Below, one piece after another: positions 7,262-12,176 of a stretch of 12,176 nucleotides of DNA. Positions within the stretch are counted from its first letter, which is position 1, and every line of letters starts with the position of its first letter. Both the position numbers and the translations under genes were made by a program. The notes under the pieces were generated by a model that had not been told where the DNA came from, searched no databases, and saw nothing but the letters and a program-made list of their open reading frames with translations. This DNA is from an uncultured Micrococcales bacterium. GTDB taxonomy: Bacteria; Actinomycetota; Actinomycetes; Actinomycetales; Microbacteriaceae. The DNA lies in NCBI GenBank assembly GCA_903820955.1, contig CAIJJH010000090.1, forward strand, positions 1 to 12,176, read 5' to 3'.

Positions 7262-7705
7262 CTATTCTGCGCGCTCAAAATCCAACAACGCCGCTAAAGC
7301 CTCGATTGTGGAGGCATTTAACAGGTTGTTTACATAACTAGGCTCCGAAAGTCGTTCGGCGAGCGCCGAAAGCACACCGAGGTGTTGCTCGTGGTCGACC
7401 GCAGCCAGACCAAAAACCAGACGAACCGGGTCGTTGTGGCTGCCAAATTCGACCGGGTTCGCTAAAACTGCGAGGCTCAGGCCACTCGATAGCACGGCCT
7501 CACTTGGTCGAGCGTGAGCAAGGGCGATGCCGGGAGCGATCACTATGTATGGCCCGAACTCCTCGATCGCCGCCAACATCTGTTCGACGTAATCGGGGGT
7601 TACCCGACCGCTGGCAACCAAGAGTTGACCGCTTGCGACGATTGCTTCATCACGATTACTCGCCGCAACCGCTACCGCCAGCGAACCTTCGGCGAAAGAA
7701 CTCAA
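7262..7705 (-). CDS. PTS sugar transporter subunit EIIA, fructose/mannitol/ascorbate-type (PTS_EIIA_2)
   Basis: This 147-residue protein matches the EIIA type-2 domain, which takes phosphate from HPr and hands it to EIIB. The phosphorylated histidine is H64 in IAPGIALAHARPSEAV (56-71), the family hallmark. A second conserved region, AAVDHEQHLGVLSALAERL (101-119), carries H105 and H108, one of which is the usual second histidine. The length is typical of a free-standing EIIA. The start is TTG at 7705, placed in a TTGA overlap with the adenosine deaminase stop and preceded by AAGAAGG seven bases upstream. Pairing with an ascorbate-type EIIB suggests a Ula/Sga-like system or a regulatory PTS pair, but no channel gene is beside it. 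Its place behind adenosine deaminase raises the idea of a nucleoside or pentose link, which is only inference. Confidence 0.88.
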   Translation of the reverse strand: MSSFAEGSLAVAVAASNRDEAIVASGQLLVASGRVTPDYVEQMLAAIEEFGPYIVIAPGIALAHARPSEAVLSSGLSLAVLANPVEFGSHNDPVRLVFGLAAVDHEQHLGVLSALAERLSEPSYVNNLLNASTIEALAALLDFERAE

Positions 7706-8793
7706 AGTCCAGCCTTCTTGAAACCGCGCAAAACCTGCTCGATCAGCTCTTCGCGAGCTTCGAGACTCTGGAACGTTGCTTCCGCTGCGTTCAGCTGAAA
7801 CTGCTGCAGGTCTTCGAGCGTGTAGTCAAACGCACGGGTGAGTAATTCGAGCTCGCGGGTAATAGAAGTACCGCTCATCAAGCGGTTGTCTGGGTTCACG
7901 GTGACCATAAAACCGAGCTGGTAAAGGATGTCGAACGGGTGGTCGACCATCTCGGTGCCCCACTCGCTGATCGCGCCGGTTTGCAGGTTTGAAGAAGGCG
8001 AAAGTTCTAGAGGTATCTGCCTAAAGTGCACCCACTCAGCTACCGGACCGAGTTCTACGAAGTCGCGTTCACCCTCGCTTCTAGAAGAAAGGACGTCGTC
8101 GACGATTCGAACGCCGTGCCCGAGGCGAAGCGCTCTGCCATCGACCAATGCGCCGGTGATGCTCTCGACTCCGTCGCCCTCGCCCGCGTGAACGGTGATC
8201 GGCATCATCTCGGTGGCAAGGTAGTCAAATGCTGCGCGGTGCAGCGAGGCCGGAAACCCGGCTTCGGGCCCGGCAATGTCGAACCCGACCACTCCGTTGA
8301 ATCGGTGACGAACAGCGAGCTCGGCGATCTCTAACGCGCGATTGTTTTGACGCATCGCACAAATCAACTGACCGGTGCGTATTTCGCCACCGAGTTCGGC
8401 GACGTCTTCGGCCCCCTGCTCGAGGCCGTCCTGCACCGCCTCGACAACGTCGTCTAGAGTCAAACCCTGCTCGAGGTGCTGCTCGGGTGCCCAACGAATT
8501 TCGCCGTAAATCACGCCATCTTTGTGAAGGTCTTGGACGAATTCGCGGGCCACGCGTGTCAAGCCGGAGCGCGTCTGCATCACAGCGCAAGTGTGGGTGA
8601 AGGTCTCAAGGTACTGCGGCAGCGAACCAGAATCGGCCGATTCTCTAAACCATTTGCCCAGGGAGTCGGCATCCTTCGCCGGCAGCTCATGGCTGATTTC
8701 GGCGGCTAGCTCGATGATGGTCTGTGGCCTCAAGCCCCCGTCGAGGTGGTCGTGAAGCGAAATCTTAGGCAGGGCCTTGAAATTGATTGCCAT
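7702..8793 (-). CDS. add: Adenosine deaminase
   Basis: This 363-residue metallo-dependent hydrolase converts adenosine (and deoxyadenosine) to inosine and ammonia in the cytoplasm. The zinc ligands and catalytic residues are all visible: H14 and H16 in SLHDHLDGG (12-20); H202 and the catalytic E205 in VHAGEG (201-206); H226 in RLGHGVR (223-229); and D302 in VNPDNRLMSGTS (299-310). LELSPSSNLQTG (262-273) matches the family block usually seen as C-P-x-S-N. The N-terminal part (ETFTHTCAVMQT, EIRWAPEQH) also fits. Length is normal. The ATG overlaps the stop of the BMP lipoprotein gene by 1 bp and the 3' end overlaps EIIA by 4 bp, so it is tightly coupled in the operon. It plausibly feeds inosine to the PNP of the facing operon. 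Confidence 0.95.
   Translation of the reverse strand: MAINFKALPKISLHDHLDGGLRPQTIIELAAEISHELPAKDADSLGKWFRESADSGSLPQYLETFTHTCAVMQTRSGLTRVAREFVQDLHKDGVIYGEIRWAPEQHLEQGLTLDDVVEAVQDGLEQGAEDVAELGGEIRTGQLICAMRQNNRALEIAELAVRHRFNGVVGFDIAGPEAGFPASLHRAAFDYLATEMMPITVHAGEGDGVESITGALVDGRALRLGHGVRIVDDVLSSRSEGERDFVELGPVAEWVHFRQIPLELSPSSNLQTGAISEWGTEMVDHPFDILYQLGFMVTVNPDNRLMSGTSITRELELLTRAFDYTLEDLQQFQLNAAEATFQSLEAREELIEQVLRGFKKAGL
7713..7719 (-). promoter_or_regulatory. Ribosome binding site (AAGAAGG) for PTS EIIA
   Basis: On the minus strand AAGAAGG lies inside the 3' end of the adenosine deaminase gene, 7 bases before the TTG at 7705. It supports the unusual TTG start, which also overlaps the deaminase stop codon. 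Confidence 0.5.
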
Positions 8794-9881
8794 TAGTTGG
8801 TTGGACCTTTCGGAGTTGGGATTTGACCCGAATTGATCTTCGAGATTAGTTGGCTCTTCGCCGAGTTGTATTGCGGTGCGAACGCGACACCGTGCTCATC
8901 GGTCAGCGCAATGCCGCCATTGTCTAGGTTGCCCACGAACTCGTTGGCGGCAGGGTCTCCGACAAGCCCTGACTTCACGAAACCTTGAATGGTTTCAAGG
9001 ATTGGCCGAGAAACCTGTTTCAAAGTCGAAGCAAGGATGTGCGAGCGCCAAGCCAAATTGGCCGAATCCAAATACCAGTCGCGATCGAAGCCAATCACGT
9101 ACTTGCCGTCTAGGCCAACCGTGGCAAGGCCAGCACCTAGGCTGGCTGATCCGGCCACGGGGAACACGATGTCGGCGCCCTGGGCGAAAAAGCCTTCGGT
9201 CAGCTTCTTTGCTGCAACTTGGCTCGAAGAGCTTTGCAGAAAGGACCTCTTCCCAAACGAGCCTTGCTCTCCTAGCGAGACCACGTTTGAATCTGTGTCG
9301 CTATTGAAAAGTTGCACGCCATCGGCGAATCCCTGCATGGACGCCCTTACAGCAGGAGTGTCGAAAGATCCGAACGTGGCCACGAGGCCGGTCTTGCTGT
9401 TTGCCGCGGCCAGATAACCGGCCAAAATCGCGCTCTGCCCGGCATCGAAGGTGAGGTGTTTCAAGTTGTCTGCAAGTGGCTTCATGTCTGCGCTCGGCAC
9501 AACATCGTCAACCAAGACAAACGCGAGATCCGGGTTGGCTCGCGCGGCACGAATGGTTGCGATTCGAAGAATCGAGCCCGAAGTCACGATCACGCCACAG
9601 CCTTTGCGAACCATCGAGTTGATTGCGGAATATGCCACACCGGCGTTTGAGCTCGAACTCAAAACCTTGGCTAGCTTTGCCACCCCGAGCGAAACAACCG
9701 CCTCTTTGATCGCCGAATAGGCCGACGCGTTTACTCCCGAATCAGAAAGACCCCTCGAGTCGGTGACAAGACAAACTGTCGTGGTGGCGCTCGTCGGGGT
9801 GGCGCTCACCGTTGGCGCACCGGAGCAACCGGTGACCAAAACTACCGGCAGCAAGGCGGCCAGGACTTTGCTAGAGAACAT
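8793..9881 (-). CDS. BMP-family (basic membrane protein/Med-type) nucleoside-binding lipoprotein
   Basis: This protein of about 362 residues has a signal sequence (MFSSKVLAALLPVVLVTGC) ending in a lipobox V-T-G-C with the lipidated cysteine at residue 19, followed by a Ser/Thr/Ala linker. It would therefore be an exported, membrane-anchored solute-binding protein. The body matches the BMP/PnrA family of nucleoside-binding proteins: CLVTDSRGLSDSGVN near the start; FVLVDDVV; the block ADIVFPVAGSASLGAG; and YVIGFDRDWY. The family partner is an ABC transporter, but the next genes are adenosine deaminase and PTS subunits, with no ATPase or permease. ATG at 9881 is chosen; a GTG directly before it (9884) is an equal alternative adding one residue. 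It overlaps the end of the manC-like gene. The purine-salvage neighbours support a nucleoside ligand. Confidence 0.85.
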   Translation of the reverse strand: MFSSKVLAALLPVVLVTGCSGAPTVSATPTSATTTVCLVTDSRGLSDSGVNASAYSAIKEAVVSLGVAKLAKVLSSSSNAGVAYSAINSMVRKGCGVIVTSGSILRIATIRAARANPDLAFVLVDDVVPSADMKPLADNLKHLTFDAGQSAILAGYLAAANSKTGLVATFGSFDTPAVRASMQGFADGVQLFNSDTDSNVVSLGEQGSFGKRSFLQSSSSQVAAKKLTEGFFAQGADIVFPVAGSASLGAGLATVGLDGKYVIGFDRDWYLDSANLAWRSHILASTLKQVSRPILETIQGFVKSGLVGDPAANEFVGNLDNGGIALTDEHGVAFAPQYNSAKSQLISKINSGQIPTPKGPTN

Positions 9882-10980
9882 CACCGTGACCCGAATTCTT
9901 GAGTGTCTCGACGATATTCTTCACGCTCTGCGCGTGTTCTTTCGTGGTGATAAGGAGGGCGTCCGGAGTGTCAACGATGATGATGTCTTTCAAGCCAACC
10001 ACCGCGATCAAGCGCTTGGATTGGCCGACCAAGATTCCGCTCGAATCTTCGGCGAGCAGCTGGGCATCACCGATCACGGCTAGGTTGTCGGGCCGACCAC
10101 CAGAGAGAAGTTCGGCAACGCCGGCGAAGTCGCCGACATCGTGCCATTCGAATTCGGCAGGGATCACCGCAACCAAACCATCGGCGGCGGCTGGCTCGGC
10201 AACGCTGTAGTCAAAGGCAATCTTCTTCAGCTGAGGCCAAAACTTCGAAACCAGTTCAGCTCTCTTTGGGGTATCCCAGGCATCGGCAATCTCGAGAATG
10301 CGGTCGTGTAGCTCCTGCTCGCTCTTGGAAAGTTGTTCGAGAATCAGCGATGCGGGAGCAACAAACATTCCGGCGTTCCAAAGAAAGTTTCCAGACTCAA
10401 AAAATTCCTGAGCCAAGGCCTTGTTTGGCTTTTCGACGAAGTCTTTCACCTGACGAGCGTTCGGGGCTCCGGCAACCTCGAGGGCAGCTCCGGCGTGGAC
10501 GTAACCAAATGAGGTGGCCGCAAACGTTGGCTGGATTCCGATGGTTACCAAGCGACCGGTGGCGGCAACTTCGATTGCCTCCCGAATCGTCCGAGCAAAA
10601 GCCTGCTCGTCGGCGATTGCGTGGTCGGCGGCAAACGAGCCAATGATTACGTCTGGTTCGCGCTTTAAAAGAATTGCTGCGGCGAGCGCAATGGCAGCGG
10701 TTGAGTCACGAGGTGACTGCTCCAAAAACAAATTTGCCGGCAGCAAGGCATCGAGTTGTTCGCGGATTCCGCTCTCGTGAGCGGCACCGGCAACGACGGC
10801 TATTCGGTCGCCGGCCAGCGGTACGAGTCGATCCCAGGTGCCCTGAAGCAGGGTACGGCCAGAGCCGGTTAGGTCGTGCAAAAACTTTGGTGCAGCGGCT
10901 CGCGAAAGCGGCCAAAGCCGTGAACCAACTCCGCCGGCGGGAATAACCGCGTGGAACCGTTCGTTTGGTGTTTTAGGCAT
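9871..10980 (-). CDS. manC: Mannose-1-phosphate guanylyltransferase
   Basis: This 369-residue nucleotidyltransferase makes GDP-mannose from mannose-1-phosphate and GTP, for glycan and glycolipid mannosylation. The N-terminal signature GGVGSRLWPLSRAAAPKFL (16-34) is the pyrophosphorylase loop with the catalytic Arg and Lys. LEQSPRDSTAAI (86-97), ADH (118-120), KDFVEKPNKALAQEF (179-193) and NFLWNAGMFV (198-207) match the family's sugar and metal-binding blocks. At this length it is the short, monofunctional form, without the phosphomannose isomerase domain of longer ManC/AlgA proteins. ATG at 10980 is preceded by a -10 element six bases away and no usable ribosome site. It leads the minus-strand operon, overlaps the BMP gene, and is divergent from sdhC across 98 bp, an arrangement I recall as common in related actinobacteria. 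The symbol is by family. Confidence 0.93.
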   Translation of the reverse strand: MPKTPNERFHAVIPAGGVGSRLWPLSRAAAPKFLHDLTGSGRTLLQGTWDRLVPLAGDRIAVVAGAAHESGIREQLDALLPANLFLEQSPRDSTAAIALAAAILLKREPDVIIGSFAADHAIADEQAFARTIREAIEVAATGRLVTIGIQPTFAATSFGYVHAGAALEVAGAPNARQVKDFVEKPNKALAQEFFESGNFLWNAGMFVAPASLILEQLSKSEQELHDRILEIADAWDTPKRAELVSKFWPQLKKIAFDYSVAEPAAADGLVAVIPAEFEWHDVGDFAGVAELLSGGRPDNLAVIGDAQLLAEDSSGILVGQSKRLIAVVGLKDIIIVDTPDALLITTKEHAQSVKNIVETLKNSGHGDVL

Positions 10981-10986
10981 ACCAAA

Positions 10987-10992
10987 AGCGTA
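10987..10992 (-). promoter_or_regulatory. Putative promoter (-10 TACGCT) for the manC-BMP-add-PTS operon
   Basis: On the minus strand TACGCT ends 6 bases before the manC ATG. A -35-like CTGCCA (4 of 6 to TTGACA) lies at 11009-11014 on the minus strand with a 16-bp spacer. The implied transcript is leaderless. The AGGAGG further upstream (10999-11004) is 18 bases from the ATG and lies between the -35 and -10 elements, so it would not be transcribed from this promoter. Confidence 0.55.
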
Positions 10993-11035
10993 TCCGAACC
11001 TCCTGCGTTGGCAGTATCCCAGAGCGGCAGCGGTT

Positions 11036-11041
11036 TAGACT
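11036..11041 (+). promoter_or_regulatory. Putative -10 element (TAGACT) for the sdhCDA operon
   Basis: TAGACT lies 37 bases before the sdhC GTG, so the transcript would have a leader of roughly 30 bases containing a strong ribosome site. It forms part of a tandem TAGACTAGAC (11036-11045). No good -35 sits at standard spacing; TTGGCA at 11008-11013 is 22 bp away, too far for a standard promoter. The 98-bp gap is shared with the manC promoter on the other strand. Confidence 0.5.
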
Positions 11042-11068
11042 AGACAGAGTTCAAAGCAGAGCATTTAC

Positions 11069-11074
11069 AGGAGG
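11069..11074 (+). promoter_or_regulatory. Strong ribosome binding site (AGGAGG) of sdhC
   Basis: AGGAGG lies 4 bases before the GTG at 11079. It is the only full-consensus Shine-Dalgarno found at a usable distance from a start in this window, and it fixes the GTG as the sdhC start. Confidence 0.8.
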
Positions 11075-11078
11075 AATC

Positions 11079-11471
11079 GTGCCAACCAAGCCCGCCGGCA
11101 CCCTTTATCGAGGCAAAACTGGAATGTGGTCGTGGGTCCTCCACCGCATTACGGGTGTAGCAATATTCTTTTTCTTGCTTGTTCACACTCTCGACACGGC
11201 TCTCGTTCGCATGAGCCCAGCCGACTACGACAAGGTAATCGCCACCTACAAGGGCGCAATCATTGGCTTTGCCGAGCTTGGCCTAGTTGCCGCAATCTTG
11301 TTTCACGCGCTGAACGGAATCCGCGTCACGCTAATTGACTTCTGGAGCAAGGGCACGAAGTACCAGCGAGTAATGTTCTGGATCGTCATCGCTCTAGCAG
11401 TGATCCTGTTCGCGGGCTTTGCCCCGAGACACATCATGAACGTCATTCACGACATCGAGTTGGGCTACTAA
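11079..11471 (+). CDS. sdhC: Succinate dehydrogenase cytochrome b subunit (SdhC)
   Basis: This 130-residue membrane protein is a cytochrome b-type anchor of complex II, which oxidises succinate and passes electrons to the quinone pool. Three hydrophobic helices are visible: about 25-43 (GVAIFFFLLVHTLDTAL), 60-82 (IIGFAELGLVAAILFHALNG) and 98-116 (MFWIVIALAVILFAGF). WVLHRITG (19-26) is the signature for the start of helix one. H36 and H76 (in FHALNGIR) are candidate haem or quinone-site residues, H76 being the likelier haem ligand. The start is GTG at 11079, four bases after AGGAGG. sdhD follows after 2 bp. The length is normal for the actinobacterial subunit. Confidence 0.93.
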   Translation: MPTKPAGTLYRGKTGMWSWVLHRITGVAIFFFLLVHTLDTALVRMSPADYDKVIATYKGAIIGFAELGLVAAILFHALNGIRVTLIDFWSKGTKYQRVMFWIVIALAVILFAGFAPRHIMNVIHDIELGY

Positions 11472-11473
11472 TC

Positions 11474-11902
11474 ATGGTTGTTATCGAAACTCCTCGCTCC
11501 CCAAGAAGCCGCAAGGCCGCGAAGTTCGAACGCTGGGGCTGGCTCTACATGCGCATCTCCGGAATGTTCCTCCTGGTTTTGATCTTCGGACACCTGATCA
11601 TCAACCTTGTGATGAATGGCGGAATCACCCAGATCTCATTCGCCTTCGTTGCCGGCAAGTGGGCAGACCCGTTCTGGAAGATTTGGGACGGCCTGATGCT
11701 CTGGCTAGCTCTGATTCACGGAACCAACGGCATGCGCACAATCGTCAACGACTACACCGAGCGCGAAACCCTTCGCAAGGTTCTCAACTACACGCTCTGG
11801 GTCGTCTGCGCCTCGCTAATCATCCTAGGAACCCTCGTGGTCACCACCTTCGACCCATGCGTCGACTCATCGGTTTCACACACTCTCAGCGTCTGCAAGT
11901 AG
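11474..11902 (+). CDS. sdhD: Succinate dehydrogenase hydrophobic membrane anchor subunit (SdhD)
   Basis: This 142-residue protein is the second membrane anchor of complex II. A basic N-terminus ([17 protein letters not shown]) precedes three hydrophobic segments: about 28-47 ([20 protein letters not shown]), 72-90 ([17 protein letters not shown]) and 104-125 ([21 protein letters not shown]). H40 and H82 (in LIHGTNGMR) fit positions conserved for haem and quinone binding. ATG at 11474 lies 2 bp after the sdhC stop. No Shine-Dalgarno is obvious, so translation is probably coupled. The C-terminal tail has two cysteines (in FDPCVDSS and LSVCK), which is a minor curiosity. Confidence 0.92.
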   Translation: MVVIETPRSPRSRKAAKFERWGWLYMRISGMFLLVLIFGHLIINLVMNGGITQISFAFVAGKWADPFWKIWDGLMLWLALIHGTNGMRTIVNDYTERETLRKVLNYTLWVVCASLIILGTLVVTTFDPCVDSSVSHTLSVCK

Positions 11903-11915
11903 AAAGCAACCAAAA

Positions 11916-12176
11916 TTGGCTAAGCCCACGATTCACCACCACGAGTACGACGTCGTCATTGTTGGCGCCGGTGGTGCCGGTATGCGCGCTGCAATCGAGA
12001 CCGGCCCGCACACTAAGACCGCGGTAATCTCGAAACTGTTCCCGACCCGAAGCCACACCGGAGCCGCTCAGGGCGGCATGGCCGCAGCCCTAGCAAACGT
12101 TGAAGAAGACAGCTGGGAATGGCACACCTTCGACACCGTCAAGGGTGGCGACTACCTTGTAGACCAGGACGCAGCC
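11916..12176 (+). CDS. sdhA: Succinate dehydrogenase flavoprotein subunit (SdhA), N-terminal 87 residues (runs off the right edge)
   Basis: The visible 87 codons encode the N-terminus of the complex II flavoprotein, which oxidises succinate to fumarate on covalently bound FAD. The dinucleotide-binding loop [13 protein letters not shown] (14-26) is followed by [22 protein letters not shown] (40-61), where H47 is the expected FAD-linked histidine. [19 protein letters not shown] is typical of the family. The start is TTG at 11916, 13 bp after the sdhD stop; the only in-frame ATGs are inside the FAD fold, so this TTG is the best choice although its ribosome site is weak. The gene is truncated only by the window edge, and the iron-sulfur subunit gene would be expected further right. 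Confidence 0.95.
   Translation, partial: MAKPTIHHHEYDVVIVGAGGAGMRAAIETGPHTKTAVISKLFPTRSHTGAAQGGMAAALANVEEDSWEWHTFDTVKGGDYLVDQDAA

Noticed and set aside
7258..7278. Longer EIIB starting at TTG 7278
   Set aside because: The extra seven residues are not family-like, and EIIB proteins begin right at the MRIVAVCG strand; kept only as an alternative.
8225..8590. 121-codon frame overlapping adenosine deaminase
   Set aside because: It is arginine-rich, of low complexity and out of frame with an intact enzyme whose zinc ligands are all present.
10999..11004. AGGAGG on the minus strand upstream of manC as its ribosome binding site
   Set aside because: It is 18 bases from the ATG, with no in-frame start codon between, and sits between the proposed -35 and -10 elements.
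1..12176. A defence system, CRISPR array, transposon or phage remnant
   Set aside because: No direct-repeat arrays, terminal repeats, transposase, integrase, nuclease or toxin-like genes were seen; all genes fit core metabolism.

Overview
The window looks like chromosomal DNA of a streamlined actinobacterium, most likely a small-genome Microbacteriaceae-type organism (freshwater Rhodoluna/Aquiluna-like). This is inferred from protein family subtypes and gene order: an actinobacterial TrmA-family methyltransferase without Fe-S cysteines, an AccA3-type biotin carboxylase/BCCP protein, an actinobacterial type I PNP, a BMP lipoprotein, and divergent manC and sdhCDA. GC content is moderately high by eye. 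Coding density is extreme: only about 216 of 12176 bases lie outside the called genes. No RNA gene, insertion sequence, CRISPR array or hairpin terminator was seen, and no stretch over 300 bases lacks a gene.

Layout. Positions 1-937 (minus) hold the N-terminal part of an RNA (uracil-5-) methyltransferase. Only 25 bp separates it from a divergent Maf-family nucleotide pyrophosphatase (963-1601). A plus-strand pair follows: acyl-CoA carboxylase alpha subunit (1634-3400) and an unassigned CDP-glycerol glycerophosphotransferase-like protein (3397-4632). Next come purine nucleoside phosphorylase (4675-5493) and an overlapping PGM2-type phospho-sugar mutase (5480-6988). The mutase meets a minus-strand operon tail to tail with a 4-bp overlap. 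Read in its own direction, that operon is mannose-1-phosphate guanylyltransferase (10980-9871), BMP-family lipoprotein (9881-8793), adenosine deaminase (8793-7702), PTS EIIA (7705-7262) and PTS EIIB (7257-6985). Divergent from it are sdhC (11079-11471), sdhD (11474-11902) and the start of sdhA (11916 onward).

How the genes fit together. The centre is a nucleoside scavenging module. The BMP lipoprotein would capture nucleosides, adenosine deaminase would make inosine, PNP would release hypoxanthine and ribose-1-phosphate, and the PGM2-type mutase could convert that to ribose-5-phosphate. Two expected membrane parts are absent here: the ABC ATPase and permeases that normally go with a BMP lipoprotein, and the EIIC channel that normally goes with EIIA/EIIB. 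The flanks encode fatty-acid precursor synthesis, nucleotide housekeeping, mannose activation and respiratory complex II.

Regulatory signals are unusually uniform. All six first genes of apparent transcription units have a -10-like hexamer fitting YASRCT. In five of them it ends only 6-8 bases before the start codon, with no usable Shine-Dalgarno, as expected for leaderless mRNAs. Only sdhC has a real leader with AGGAGG. Inside operons, four genes start with TTG, two of them in TTGA stop/start overlaps.
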